From positions 1 to 64,000 of the forward strand of contig NZ_LDRU01000027.1 of the NCBI RefSeq assembly GCF_001476285.1: a stretch of DNA of 64,000 bases, read 5' to 3'. The notes beneath the pieces are model-generated. The model did not search any database. It saw only the letters and a list, made by a program, of their open reading frames with translations, and was not told where the DNA came from. The position numbers and the translations under genes are program-made. The stretch is from Microbacterium testaceum (lineage in GTDB: Bacteria; Actinomycetota; Actinomycetes; Actinomycetales; Microbacteriaceae). Shown here piece after piece: positions 26,394 through 35,647 of this stretch (positions are counted from its first letter, which is position 1; each line of letters opens with the position of its first letter).

Positions 26394-28082
26394 TCAGCGG
26401 GTGGGCACGGTCGGAACGGGCAGTGCCGGACTCGGCACGTCGTCCTCGATCGGATCGGGAGTGGGAGTCGGTGAGGCACTCGGCCGCGGCGCGGGAGCCG
26501 GGGTCGGGGCGTCGGGCGTGGGCGCCGGAAGCGCGGGGGCCTCGTCGACGGGCGCGAGACGGGTCTCGGGCGCGACCGAGGGCGTGGTCGACGTGGCATC
26601 GGCCGTCACCTCGAGCGGCAGGCGCACGTCGTACGCCGCCGCACCACCGCCGCCCTCCGCCCAGATCGTGTAGCTTCCCGGCGCCAGCGGCTGGAGGGTG
26701 ACGAGCGTCACGGCGAGCCGTCCGTCGTCGCCGGCCGTGGCGTAGGCGTCCGCACCGACGAGCAGGGGTTGCCGCTCCCAGGCGCCGTTACGCAGCGAGA
26801 CGCGCAAACTCGTCCCCGGGGTGACGTCGCTGCCCTCGAGGGCCACTCCGCCCGACGGGTCGGCGAGCGAACCGGAGCTCACGGAACTCGTCGACAGGGA
26901 GATCTTCGACGCGGGGGCCGCCGGGTTGCCCGTGACACGGAAGGTGCCGGTCGCGTAGTCGCCCGTCGTGGTCGATCGCGCCGTGACGGTGTACTCGCCC
27001 TCAGGAATGCCCTTCGGGCTCGTGATGGCGTTGCTGTCACGGCCCTCGCCGTCCGTGCGCGAGATACCGAGCGACGCCGTGTAGCCGCGAGAGGTGGTCA
27101 GAAGCAGCTCGTAGGTGTCGAACGGCAGGAATCCCTCGAGAGCGAAGCCCATTCCGGGCTCGGCGGCGAAGTCGGCGACCGAGATCTCGCGGCTCGCCGG
27201 GGTCACGGTCTTGTCGGCGGTGCGTACGGCTCCCGCGGTCACCTGGAAGGTGGCGGATCCGCTGCGATCGTCCGAGACGAAGCTCATGAGCCAGGTACCC
27301 ACCTGCGTGTTGACGGAGTTCATCTGCAGTTGATACGAGAAGTTCCCGTTCTCGTCCGAGTGAAGACCCTCGTTCTCGCCCACCGCGTACATCGTGGTGT
27401 CCGGCATGCCGAGATTGAAGAAGACCTTGGTCATCGGCGAGAACCCGCTGGCGTGGATCGTGACTGGCCGGTCGAGGAATTCGTCCTGGCTGATGGTGAC
27501 CGGGTCGCTCGAGACCGTGATGACGTCGGTCGTCGCGGTGATGTCGAGCAGGGTCGACCCCGCCTCGCCCGCCGACGAGCTGACGGTGATCTGTGCCAGA
27601 CCGATCTCCGGGCGCGTGTTCTCGGGGTCCACATCGAGGGTGCGGACCCGGGTGACGACCGTGCCGTCGCCGTCGGCTTGCACGGGAGCCCAGTGCTTCG
27701 TGGACCCCGAGCTGAAGACGATGCCGATCTCCACGTCGGAGCCCGGGGTGAGCCCGTGGGCGGTCACTTCCACCCCGGAAGCCCAGAGCCAGTACTGCTC
27801 GATGCTCGTCGCATCGAGGCTGACGGGCACGATCGCGGTCGTCTCCGGCGCTGCCGCGATGACGCGGCTGTCGTCGAGAGCGGCCGCCCCCTCGGACTCG
27901 GCGAGCGTGAACGACCCCGCGCGCTCGAGATCGATGGCGGATGCCACCGCGCCGACGTTCGAAGCGGGTTGGGCGGGCGTGGCGGGAATGCCGCTCTGCG
28001 CGACGGCGACGGTGCCGACGGCACCACCGACGACGAGGACGGCGACGAGGGCCGCACCGGCGGTGATCCAGGGTTTCTTCAT
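26394..28082 (-). CDS. secreted multi-domain protein with Pro-rich tail, function unknown
   Basis: 562 residues starting MKKPWITAGAALVAVLVVGG, a signal sequence. The mature protein is Thr/Ser/Val-rich and seems to hold several Ig-like beta-sandwich repeats (recurring VTISQDEFLD-, ISVADFAAEPG- and SGFSPMTKV/GLTPGSDVEI-type strands). It ends in about 50 residues rich in Pro/Ala/Thr with no sortase motif or helix. The start is set by homology of the signal peptide; an upstream in-frame ATG is less likely. It leads the operon with the wall-anchored subtilase, so it may be its substrate or partner (inference). Confidence 0.7.
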   Translation of the reverse strand: MKKPWITAGAALVAVLVVGGAVGTVAVAQSGIPATPAQPASNVGAVASAIDLERAGSFTLAESEGAAALDDSRVIAAAPETTAIVPVSLDATSIEQYWLWASGVEVTAHGLTPGSDVEIGIVFSSGSTKHWAPVQADGDGTVVTRVRTLDVDPENTRPEIGLAQITVSSSAGEAGSTLLDITATTDVITVSSDPVTISQDEFLDRPVTIHASGFSPMTKVFFNLGMPDTTMYAVGENEGLHSDENGNFSYQLQMNSVNTQVGTWLMSFVSDDRSGSATFQVTAGAVRTADKTVTPASREISVADFAAEPGMGFALEGFLPFDTYELLLTTSRGYTASLGISRTDGEGRDSNAITSPKGIPEGEYTVTARSTTTGDYATGTFRVTGNPAAPASKISLSTSSVSSGSLADPSGGVALEGSDVTPGTSLRVSLRNGAWERQPLLVGADAYATAGDDGRLAVTLVTLQPLAPGSYTIWAEGGGGAAAYDVRLPLEVTADATSTTPSVAPETRLAPVDEAPALPAPTPDAPTPAPAPRPSASPTPTPDPIEDDVPSPALPVPTVPTR

Positions 28083-28207
28083 AGGTGCCTCAGGGGGTGT
28101 ACGGATGATGTGCGTACAGTGAAGCACGATGTGAAGGATTTTTTCAGATTATTTTTGCGCTCGCCACACACCGTCACACGATCGTCATGTAGCGAGGCTG
28201 CCGGCGA

Positions 28208-28462
28208 TCACGCGGACTCGTCACCACCGTCCTCGTCCCCAGCGGACGCGTTGGACGCGGACGGGGCGACCGGAACCGCGGCGTCGAGAGGGATCGAGAT
28301 CGACGAGAGGGGCGACTCCCCCACCCCCAGCAGATCCGGCGAGGATAGGGTCGACACCTCATCCTCGGGAAGCATCTCGGCACGACTTCGGGCGCGGCGT
28401 GGCTCCCCGGGCAACCCCGCCCACTCGGTCGGTTCCTCCGGACGCTGCGCAAAGATTCCCAT
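28208..28462 (-). CDS. small acidic conserved hypothetical protein
   Basis: 84 residues beginning MGIFAQRPEEPTEWAGLPGEP. I recall the N-terminal motif from hypothetical proteins of other Microbacteriaceae, while the rest is low-complexity, acidic and probably disordered. It lies 43 bp downstream of the next membrane protein gene on the same strand and may be co-transcribed with it. No function can be given. Confidence 0.65.
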   Translation of the reverse strand: MGIFAQRPEEPTEWAGLPGEPRRARSRAEMLPEDEVSTLSSPDLLGVGESPLSSISIPLDAAVPVAPSASNASAGDEDGGDESA

Positions 28463-28505
28463 GACCCCATTGTGCTCGCGACGCGTCACGAGGGGACGGG
28501 TGAGG

Positions 28506-29192
28506 TCAGCGCGCGAAGACGTATCGCAGAGAAATGCGCCCGCCCTCATCCACCGAGACCTCGGCGGTGACGGTCATCCCGTCGACGGGCGTCGCCGGCA
28601 GACGGAACGTCTGAGCGACACCCTCCTCGCGCCCCGCATCCCCGACGTTCTGCTGCAGGTCCCGCAGATCACTCTCCGACCATCCCCACTGAGCCGCGCG
28701 CTGCTCGAGATCCGAGCGGATGGCGACCCAGGTGGTGCTCGAGGCGGGAGTCACCGTCAGAGCGGTCAGTCGGTCCTGTTCCGTCGCAATGGCGAACCAG
28801 GAGACCCCGGGGAAGGAGATCACTCCCCCGCTCCCGCGGACATCGACGGTCAGCGGAACGAGCGTTTCGACCGGCGTGTCGCCGTTCGCGGGGAGTCCGA
28901 GTTCACCCGCGGAGGCAGCATCGACGACGTCGACGGTGGCGTGTCGCTGCCGGTTCAGGAAGTCGAGGCCCGCCTGATCGAACCGCGACTGCCCATCCGG
29001 GAGTTGCTGATCGGCGGAGGCGGTCGGAGCATCTTCGACCCACCACGAGTTCGCCATGCCGTACGCCCCCAACGCCGCGACGGCGCAGACGACGAGCACG
29101 ACACCGATCGTGATCCACGTCGACAGTCGCTCCCGGCGGGCGCGACGCTCCGACGGCGACGGTCGTCGCGGTGGAGAAGCGGTCGTGGTCAT
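28506..29192 (-). CDS. membrane-anchored protein of unknown function
   Basis: 228 residues. A basic cytoplasmic N-terminus (RRPSPSERRARRERL), one transmembrane helix at about 25-48 and an extracytoplasmic domain of mixed alpha/beta type containing PLTVDVRGSGGVISFPGVSWF and FRLPATPVDGMTVTAEVSVD. Not a recognised family. The start is followed closely by the basic segment and preceded by AGGAGGTATG. Confidence 0.7.
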   Translation of the reverse strand: MTTTASPPRRPSPSERRARRERLSTWITIGVVLVVCAVAALGAYGMANSWWVEDAPTASADQQLPDGQSRFDQAGLDFLNRQRHATVDVVDAASAGELGLPANGDTPVETLVPLTVDVRGSGGVISFPGVSWFAIATEQDRLTALTVTPASSTTWVAIRSDLEQRAAQWGWSESDLRDLQQNVGDAGREEGVAQTFRLPATPVDGMTVTAEVSVDEGGRISLRYVFAR

Positions 29193-29246
29193 ACCTCCTG
29201 CCTACCAGGATGACCGCGGACATGCGAGACCCTCGGGGGAAAAAGC

Positions 29247-29289
29247 AAAAGCCCCGGATTCCGCGCTTTGCGCGTTGACCGGGGCTTTT
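29247..29289 (-). terminator. terminator of tRNA-Gln
   Basis: Hairpin with arms AAAAGCCCCGG and CCGGGGCTTTT; an inner CGCGC pair extends it. It starts 8 bp after the tRNA end, and T-rich sequence follows on the minus strand (CTTTTGCTTTTT). Confidence 0.85.
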
Positions 29290-29296
29290 CGTCTTG

Positions 29297-29368
29297 CTGG
29301 GGTACCTGGACTCGAACCAAGAACAACGGAACCAGAAACCGCCGTGTTGCCAATTACACCATACCCCA
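29297..29368 (-). tRNA. tRNA-Gln (anticodon CTG)
   Basis: Minus-strand cloverleaf: acceptor TGGGGTA/TACCCCA, D-arm GTGT...ACAC, anticodon loop TTCTGGT with CTG at 34-36, and T-arm GGTTCGAGTCC. A U-A first acceptor pair is a tRNA-Gln hallmark. CCA is not encoded. Confidence 0.95.
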
Positions 29369-29494
29369 AGGCGCTGAGCCGGAACTCGTGCCGAGGATCA
29401 AGCTTACGTGAAGCGCGGCCCAGCGCCAAACCGGCGTCGGCCCGCGCGCGTCGCACGCCGCGATGTCGCCGGCGCGAAGTGCGCACAGAATGCG

Positions 29495-29533
29495 AGAACC
29501 TCGCAGAATCCGACGGGGATTCTGCGAGGTTCT
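29495..29533 (-). terminator. hairpin downstream of gltX
   Basis: Perfect 17-bp inverted repeat (AGAACCTCGCAGAATCC and its complement) with a 5-base loop, starting 36 bp after the gltX stop. No T-run follows, so termination may need Rho, or the structure may protect the 3' end. Confidence 0.7.
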
Positions 29534-29569
29534 GCGAGTCTCGCGGACGGGGCGACAGGCGGCGGATGC

Positions 29570-31084
29570 TCAGCCGAGGTGACGGACGAGCGCATCGAGG
29601 CGACGCAGAGTCTCGGTCTTACCGAGCAGTTCCATCGACTCGAAAAGCGGGGGCGACACACGACGGCCGGTCAGCGCCACGCGAGGCGGCCCGTAAGCGA
29701 CGCGGGGCTTGAGGCCCAGCTCGTCGACCAGCGCTCGCGACAGCGCCTCCTGCACGGCCGCTGCGGTGAACTCCGTCTCGGGCACGAGTTCGAGGGCTCC
29801 GACCGATGCCACGAGCACCTCGGCCGAGTTCGCCGGGAGACCCTTGAGCGCGTCCTCGGCGTACTCCACTTCGGAGACGAAGAGGAACCCGAGCATGCCC
29901 GGCACCTCACCGAGCAGTTGCACGCGCTCCTGAACGAGCGGAGCGGCAGCGGCGATGATCGCCCGGTGCTCCGGCGACGGCTCCTCGGCGATGAACCCGG
30001 CCCCCGCGAGGTAGGGGACGATGCGGGCCGCGAAGTCGTCGGCATCCAGCATCCGGATGTGGTCGCCGTTGATCGCCTCGGCCTTCTTCTGGTCGAAGCG
30101 CGCGGGGTTCGGATTGACGTCGGCGATGTCGAACGCGGCGATCATCTCGTCGAGCGAGAAGACGTCGCGGTCGCTCGCGAGCGACCAGCCGAGCAGCGAC
30201 AGGTAGTTGAGCAGCCCCTCGTGAATGAAGCCCTTCTCGCGCTGCAGGAACAGGTCGGCCTGCGGGTCGCGCTTCGACAGCTTCTTGTTGCCGGTCTCGC
30301 CCAGCACCAGCGGCATGTGGCCGAAGCGCGGGATGAAGGTCGTAACTCCGGCATCCACCAGGGCGGAGTACAGCGCGAGCTGGCGCGCGGTCGAGGGCAT
30401 CAGGTCTTCGCCGCGGATGACGTGGGTGATGCCCATGAGAGCGTCGTCGACCGGGTTCACGAAGGGGTACAGCGGCACTCCACCGGCGCGCACGAGCACG
30501 AAGTCGGGGAACGATCCCGCGGGGAAGGTGACCTCGCCGCGGATCAGATCGTCGTAGCTCAGGTCGTGGTCGGGCACGCGCAGGCGCCACGCGGGCTGGC
30601 GCCCCTCAGCGCGGAACGCCGCCTTCTGCTCCTCGGTGAGGTCGCGATCGAAGTTGTCGTACCCGAGCTGCTTCGCGCGGCCGTTGGCCTCGTTGCGAGC
30701 GTCGATCTCCTCGGCCGTCGAGTAGCTCTCGTACACCGCTCCCGCCGCGACGAGCTTGTCGAGAACCTCGCGATAGATCTCGTGCCGCTGGGACTGCCGG
30801 TAGGGAGCGTGCGGACCGCCGACCTCGACGCCCTCGTCCCAATCGATGTTCATCCACCGCAGGGCATCGAGGAGCTGCTGATAGCTCTCCTCGCTGTCGC
30901 GCGCGGCATCGGTGTCTTCGATACGGAAGACGAGCTTTCCGCCGTTGTGTCGGGCGTAGGCCCAGTTGAACAGGACGGTGCGGATGAGACCGACGTGCGG
31001 CAGACCCGTCGGAGACGGGCAGAACCGGACGCGGACGTCGGCGCCGGTGGCGGTCGTGGTGCGGGGATCGGGAGAGGCAGACAT
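29570..31084 (-). CDS. gltX: glutamate--tRNA ligase
   Basis: Charges tRNA-Glu, and in actinobacteria probably also tRNA-Gln before amidation. The 504-residue class I synthetase has the HIGH-type motif PTGLPHVGL (25-33) and the KMSKS-type motif KLSKRD near residue 265, plus the anticodon-binding helical C-terminal domain. The start [11 protein letters not shown] at 31084 is favoured by homology, since catalytic residues begin at [11 protein letters not shown]. It lies close to a tRNA-Gln gene. Confidence 0.96.
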   Translation of the reverse strand: MSASPDPRTTTATGADVRVRFCPSPTGLPHVGLIRTVLFNWAYARHNGGKLVFRIEDTDAARDSEESYQQLLDALRWMNIDWDEGVEVGGPHAPYRQSQRHEIYREVLDKLVAAGAVYESYSTAEEIDARNEANGRAKQLGYDNFDRDLTEEQKAAFRAEGRQPAWRLRVPDHDLSYDDLIRGEVTFPAGSFPDFVLVRAGGVPLYPFVNPVDDALMGITHVIRGEDLMPSTARQLALYSALVDAGVTTFIPRFGHMPLVLGETGNKKLSKRDPQADLFLQREKGFIHEGLLNYLSLLGWSLASDRDVFSLDEMIAAFDIADVNPNPARFDQKKAEAINGDHIRMLDADDFAARIVPYLAGAGFIAEEPSPEHRAIIAAAAPLVQERVQLLGEVPGMLGFLFVSEVEYAEDALKGLPANSAEVLVASVGALELVPETEFTAAAVQEALSRALVDELGLKPRVAYGPPRVALTGRRVSPPLFESMELLGKTETLRRLDALVRHLG

Positions 31085-31094
31085 CCCCTCGATC

Positions 31095-32051
31095 CTACCG
31101 GCGGCGCGCCTGACGCCCCGAGGGCAGAGGGTAGTCGGCGAGCACCTCGGCGATGACGTCGAGCGCCACCCCGACCGCCGGCACGCGTTCCGCACCGCGA
31201 GCGGTCACCACGTGCAGCGTGCGGGCCTCGGCATCCGGGAGCCGAGCAGCGGCGATTCCCGCGAGCAGCGGGAAGGATGCCACCGCCATGCGCGGCAGGA
31301 TCGCGACCCCCACGCCCTGCGCGACGAGGTTCTCGACGGCGATGTAGTTGTCGGTCTCGAAGGCGATGTCGGGGACGAAGCCCGCTCGCGCACAGGCTTC
31401 GAGCAGGTGCCCGCGACACTGGGGGCATCCCGCGATCCACCGATCGTCCGCGAGGCGGGAAAGGTCGATGGGGCCGGTGGCGGCCGGGTGGTCGACGGGC
31501 AGGACGAGGACCGTGTCGTCTCCACCGACCGCGCGCACCGAGAGTCCGTTGGCGGCGAGGTCGAGCTCACGCCGGTCACCGGGATAGCTGTAGGTGAGCG
31601 CGATGTCGGCCCGGTCCTCGCGTACCGCGACGATCGCCTCGGGTGGTTCGGCCTCGACGAAGCTGATCGAAACCCCGGGACGGCGAGCCGTGACGGCGGC
31701 GATGACGCGGGGAACGACGATCGACGACGCGGATGGGAACGCGGCGATGCGCACGCGACCGGCCCGCAGACCACGCAGCTCGGCGAGGTCACCGGCGGCG
31801 GCCTCGAGGGCCGTCGTGACCACGGCCGCGTGCCGCGCGAGGACGCGGCCGGCCTCCGTCAGGCGTACACCGCGCCCGACGCGCTCGACGATCGGCGTGC
31901 CCGCGCGCCGCTCGAGCCGCCGCAGTTGCTGGCTCACCGCCGGCTGGCTGTAGCCCAACGCGTGGGCGGCCGCGGTGATCGAGCCGGTGTCGGCGATGGC
32001 CTTCACGACGCGGAGCGAATGGGCGTCGAGGTCGTCGTCCTGATCGGTCAC
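31095..32051 (-). CDS. LysR-family transcriptional regulator
   Basis: 318 residues from GTG. The N-terminal winged helix is clear ([35 protein letters not shown]). The C-terminal effector domain has the usual two lobes, with a CPQC pair in the hinge region. An ATG 12 codons upstream is possible. It is divergent from a class V aminotransferase gene with a palindrome between them, so it probably controls that gene and itself. Confidence 0.88.
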   Translation of the reverse strand: MTDQDDDLDAHSLRVVKAIADTGSITAAAHALGYSQPAVSQQLRRLERRAGTPIVERVGRGVRLTEAGRVLARHAAVVTTALEAAAGDLAELRGLRAGRVRIAAFPSASSIVVPRVIAAVTARRPGVSISFVEAEPPEAIVAVREDRADIALTYSYPGDRRELDLAANGLSVRAVGGDDTVLVLPVDHPAATGPIDLSRLADDRWIAGCPQCRGHLLEACARAGFVPDIAFETDNYIAVENLVAQGVGVAILPRMAVASFPLLAGIAAARLPDAEARTLHVVTARGAERVPAVGVALDVIAEVLADYPLPSGRQARRR

Positions 32052-32069
32052 CCTGATACATAAGCAGAG

Positions 32070-32086
32070 TGCATGTTTCTCATGCA
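32070..32086. promoter_or_regulatory. LysR-type palindrome
   Basis: TGCATG-TTTCT-CATGCA: 6-bp arms with a 5-base centre, matching the T-N11-A pattern of LysR boxes, in the gap between lysR and the aminotransferase gene. Confidence 0.65.
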
Positions 32087-32131
32087 ATACCTGCTCTAGT
32101 GCAATGTCGCGCTCCGCGGGAGCCTGGATCC

Positions 32132-33217
32132 ATGAGCAACCTCGCCTCCCGCTTCACCGGCGGCCGCGACTACCTCGCCGCCTGTACCGTCGGTCTCCCG
32201 TCTCGCGCCACCGTGCGCGCCGTCCGCGACGACCTCGACGCCGCGGCATCCGGTCGCCCCGATGTCGCCGCCGCGTCCCGCGCCGTCGAGGATGCGCGCG
32301 CCGCGTACGCGCGCCTCGTGCGCTCCCCCGCCGGCGACGTCGCGATCGCCTCGCAGACGTCAGTGATGGTGTCTCTCATCGCCGCTTCGCTTCCCGACGG
32401 TGCCGAGGTCCTCTGCCCCGAGGGCGACTTCGCGTCGCTCGTCGCCCCCTTCGCCCACGCCGGTCGAGGCATGCGTCTGCGTACCGCGTCGCTCGGCGAG
32501 CTCGCCCACGCCGTGGATGCCGAGACCTCTCTCGTGGCCTTCTCTCTCGTGCAGTCGGCGACCGGAGAAGTCGCGGATGCCGCGGGGATCGTCGCCGCGG
32601 CCGCCCGCGTCGGCGCGCGCACGCTGTGCGATCTCACGCAGGCCGCGGGCTGGCATCCGGTCGATGCCACCCTCTTCGACGCGACGGTCTGTCACGCGTA
32701 CAAGTGGCTCTGCTGCCCGCGTGGCGTGGGCTTCCTCACCGTGCGACCCGATTTCGCGCGCTCGCTCCGCCCGGTGCAGGCGGGCTGGTACTCGGGAGAC
32801 GATCCGTGGGCATCGTGCTACGGAACCGGCGGCACCCTCGCGCCGGACGCCCGCCGGTTCGACGTCTCGCCCGCCTGGCAAGCGTTCGTCGGTGCCGCCC
32901 CCGCGATCGAGATGTTCGCCGACGCCGACGTCACGGAGGTCTACGCCCACGCGACGGGGTTGGCGGCGCGCTTCCGCGAGGGACTCGGACTCCCCCAGCC
33001 GGCACGCCCCTCGGCGATCGTCACGTGGCCGGATGCCGACGGCGAAGCCCTCTCGCGGCTGTCAGCTCGCGGCATCACGGCGTCGGGACGCGCGAGCCGC
33101 GCGCGCGTCGCGTTCCACGTCTTCAACGACGACGGCGACGTGGACCGCGCGCTCCGCGCGCTGGGGACCACCGCCGTGCCCGCCGCCCGGCCGGTAGCTC
33201 TCAGCTACTCGATCTGA
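32132..33217 (+). CDS. class V aminotransferase (SufS/kynureninase-like fold)
   Basis: 361 residues starting MSNLASRFTGGRDY. A PLP fold-type I enzyme: aspartate/Gln region CDLTQAAGWHPVDA and PLP lysine in VCHAYKWLCCPRGVGF. Unlike true cysteine desulfurases it lacks a recognisable long active-site Cys loop, and the two adjacent cysteines after the lysine are unusual. Substrate unknown. The earlier in-frame ATG overlaps the LysR operator and is less likely. Control by the divergent LysR protein is expected. Confidence 0.82.
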   Translation: MSNLASRFTGGRDYLAACTVGLPSRATVRAVRDDLDAAASGRPDVAAASRAVEDARAAYARLVRSPAGDVAIASQTSVMVSLIAASLPDGAEVLCPEGDFASLVAPFAHAGRGMRLRTASLGELAHAVDAETSLVAFSLVQSATGEVADAAGIVAAAARVGARTLCDLTQAAGWHPVDATLFDATVCHAYKWLCCPRGVGFLTVRPDFARSLRPVQAGWYSGDDPWASCYGTGGTLAPDARRFDVSPAWQAFVGAAPAIEMFADADVTEVYAHATGLAARFREGLGLPQPARPSAIVTWPDADGEALSRLSARGITASGRASRARVAFHVFNDDGDVDRALRALGTTAVPAARPVALSYSI

Positions 33218-33257
33218 TCGGCCGACGCGCGCGCGGCCACGGTCCGGGTGGGTGCGG

Positions 33258-33331
33258 AACTCCTGACTTTCTGGGCTCGCCGCGTGGTTCTCGACGGCCG
33301 CGCGGTGCACGGCCCCGATTTCTCAGGAGTT
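33258..33331. repeat. intergenic palindrome
   Basis: Outer arms AACTCCTGA and TCAGGAGTT, then imperfect pairing of CGGGGC/GGGCTCG-type sequence around a central GGTTCTCGACGGCC loop, 74 bp in all. It sits between convergent genes (aminotransferase and MFS). No T-run follows. Confidence 0.6.
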
Positions 33332-33395
33332 TCGTACGCGCACGCCAATAGGTGAGCGGGCTCTCGTGCGCGCGCGGGGCATGTCGCGCCGACGG

Positions 33396-34637
33396 TCAGG
33401 ACGCGCGTGCCCGGACGACCACGGCACCCACGCACACGAGCGCGACGGGCACGAAGGCCCAGAGGGCGAGACCGCCGTACCCGACGAGCCCGAGGATCAC
33501 GCCCGCGAGGATCGATCCGACGGCGGCGCACGCGGTCATGAGGGTGTCGCTGCGGCCCTGACGTCGCGGGCGCAGAGCGAGCGGGGTCGCCTCGGTCAGC
33601 AACGCGGAGCCCGCCACGGTCGCGGCGCTCCACCCGAGGCCGAGCAGCACGAGAGCAACCAGCACGCCGGTCTGGAACGCGGAGAACAGCGACGCGACGA
33701 CGAGCGAGGCCGCGAGGAGCGCCTGCCCCAGCAGGATCACCGTGAGACGTCCGACGCGGTCGGCGAGAATGCCGAAGACCGGTGACAGGCCGTACATGCC
33801 GAACACGTGCAGTGCGATCGTCACACCGACGGCGAGCGTGACGGCATCCGGGGCGACGATGTGCGACAGGTGCACGGGCGTCATCGCCATCACCGACGCC
33901 ATCGTGACGTGGGAGGCGGCGACCGCGAGCATCGCGAACCGAGCGAGTCCCGGGCGATCGGCCTCGGGGATCTCGGCCACCGAGGCGGTCTTCTCCCGGT
34001 CGAGGCGCTGCGCGAGCAAGAGGGGGTCGGGCCGCAGAACGAGCACGTACAGAGCGAACGCGCACACCTGCGCGGCGAACGAGAAAAGGTAGGCGCCCGT
34101 CAGCCGCGGCATCCCGATGCTCGCCCCGACGAGCTCACCGGGTGCGAGGAGCAGAGGACCCACCACGCCTCCGACGGTGGTCGCCCAGACCACCGTCGCG
34201 AGGTCGCGACCGCGACGAGCGGTCGTCGCGAGGTCGGTCGCGGCGAAACGCGATTGGAGCGTGCCGGCGTTCCCGGCCCCGATGAGCGCGATGCCCACCA
34301 GCAGCAGGGGGAAGGTGCGGGTGGCGGCCGCCGCGATGACGACGATAATCCCGCTGAGCGCCGCGAGGTTTCCCGTCGTCAGCGCGAATCGCCGGCCGCG
34401 ACGGGCAGCCAGTCGGGCGAGCGGAATGGCGGTCAGGGCAGCGCCGAGGGTGACCGCGGCGGTCGCGAAGCCCGACAGCGCCTCCTGGCCCGACAGATCG
34501 GCCGCGAGGAGAGCTCCGAGCGACAGGGTGGCCCCGAAAGCCACACCGGTGAGCACCTGCCCCGCGGCTAGGACCCGCACCGTACGGCGCTGGGTGGCGG
34601 CGAGGTCGATGCCCACCGGCGCGGTCGCGTCAGGCAT
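33396..34637 (-). CDS. MFS transporter (DHA1-like exporter)
   Basis: 413 residues with about 12 transmembrane helices. The loop-2 motif is ARLAARRGRRFALTTG, and a related GILADRVGRLTVILLG occurs in the second half, as in drug or metabolite exporters. The start at 34637 overlaps the end of the FAH-family hydrolase by 8 bp (ATGCCTGA), so the two are translated together. Substrate unknown. Confidence 0.88.
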   Translation of the reverse strand: MPDATAPVGIDLAATQRRTVRVLAAGQVLTGVAFGATLSLGALLAADLSGQEALSGFATAAVTLGAALTAIPLARLAARRGRRFALTTGNLAALSGIIVVIAAAATRTFPLLLVGIALIGAGNAGTLQSRFAATDLATTARRGRDLATVVWATTVGGVVGPLLLAPGELVGASIGMPRLTGAYLFSFAAQVCAFALYVLVLRPDPLLLAQRLDREKTASVAEIPEADRPGLARFAMLAVAASHVTMASVMAMTPVHLSHIVAPDAVTLAVGVTIALHVFGMYGLSPVFGILADRVGRLTVILLGQALLAASLVVASLFSAFQTGVLVALVLLGLGWSAATVAGSALLTEATPLALRPRRQGRSDTLMTACAAVGSILAGVILGLVGYGGLALWAFVPVALVCVGAVVVRARAS

Positions 34638-35397
34638 CGCGCGCGGTGTTGCGCAGAACCCCGATACCGCTGACCTCGACCTCGACGGCATCACCGGCGA
34701 CGAAGGGACCGACGCCGGCGGGGGTGCCGGTGAGGATCAGGTCGCCGGGCAGGAGCGTGAAGACCGCGGACGCGTACGCGACCAGGGCGCCGACGCCGTG
34801 GATCATGTCGGACACCGGGCCCTGCTGACGGACCTCGCCGTTGACGCGCGTGGTGATCGCGGCGGTCTCGAGGTCGAGCTCGGTCTCGATGACGGGCCCG
34901 ACGGGGCAGAACGTATCGAACCCCTTGGCGCGCGACCACTGCCCGTCACTGCGCTGAAGGTCTCGTGCGGTGACGTCGTTGGCCACGGTGTAACCGAAGA
35001 TGTAGTCGCTCGCCTTGTCGGCGGGGACGTTCTTGGCGATACGGCCGATGACGACGGCGAGCTCGCCCTCGTAGTCGGTGTGCGAGCTCAGACTCGTAGG
35101 CCGAACGATCACGTCTCCCGGGCCGATCACCGAGGTGTTGGGCTTGAGGAACATCAGGGGCTCGGCCGGCGCCTCGCCGCCCATCTCGGCGGCGTGGTCG
35201 TGGTAGTTCTTGCCGATGCAGACCACCTTCGACCGCGGGATGACCGGCGCGAGGAGCGCGACATCGGACAGGGGCACGCGCTCCCCCGTCGTGTCGAATC
35301 CCGCGAACATCGGGTCTCCGGCGAGGACCACGAGCTCGCCGTCGTCGACGATCCCGTAGCGAATGGCATCCTGGTGGCTGAATCGAGCGATCTTCAC
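34630..35397 (-). CDS. fumarylacetoacetate hydrolase family protein
   Basis: 255 residues. FAH superfamily (also covers 2-hydroxyhepta-2,4-diene-1,7-dioate isomerase and acylpyruvases). The metal-binding region is visible: CIGKNYHDHAAEM, then PLMFLKPNTSVIGPGD, then DYEGELAVVIG (Glu/Glu/Asp ligands) and GYTVANDVTARDLQ. It cleaves or isomerises diketo acids in aromatic or sugar catabolism, exact substrate not determined. It leads the pair with the MFS transporter. Confidence 0.9.
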   Translation of the reverse strand: MKIARFSHQDAIRYGIVDDGELVVLAGDPMFAGFDTTGERVPLSDVALLAPVIPRSKVVCIGKNYHDHAAEMGGEAPAEPLMFLKPNTSVIGPGDVIVRPTSLSSHTDYEGELAVVIGRIAKNVPADKASDYIFGYTVANDVTARDLQRSDGQWSRAKGFDTFCPVGPVIETELDLETAAITTRVNGEVRQQGPVSDMIHGVGALVAYASAVFTLLPGDLILTGTPAGVGPFVAGDAVEVEVSGIGVLRNTARDA

Positions 35398-35507
35398 CGC
35401 TTCAGCCTATCCGCGGGGTCGGACATGGCATCCGTCTCCCCACCCGCCCGGGGCGAGCGAGTCCGGCCCGAGCTCCTCCGCCCCGGCGCGCCCCTGGCCC
35501 GCGGCAT

Positions 35508-35574
35508 CCATAAACACGATCCGCGCACAGAAACACGTGCACACCGCGTTTCCGTGAGCGGATCGCGTTTATGG
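35508..35574 (-). repeat. 67-bp intergenic palindrome
   Basis: Arms of about 30 bases (CCATAAAC.CGATCCGC.CAC.GAAAC.CG) match at 26 of 30 positions. Three of four differences are A/C on the plus strand and therefore U-G wobbles in a minus-strand transcript, so the structure fits RNA made in the direction of ilvE. It lies between the ilvE terminator and the FAH gene. Confidence 0.7.
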
Positions 35575-35602
35575 CGGAGGGGCGACGCCCGGCGGAGACG
35601 AC

Positions 35603-35633
35603 GGAGGGGCCCCCGGCATCCGGGAACCCCTCC
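35603..35633 (-). terminator. terminator of ilvE
   Basis: Hairpin GGAGGGG...CCCCTCC with inner CCGG/CCGG pairing, 15 bp after the ilvE stop. No strong T-run. Confidence 0.65.
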
Positions 35634-35647
35634 GATGGACTCGGCGC

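Noticed and set aside
22773-26474. Very long plus-strand open frame (over 1200 codons) opposite the subtilase
   Set aside because: Arg/Gly/His-rich composition without domains; it mirrors the GC-rich third positions of the true minus-strand gene.
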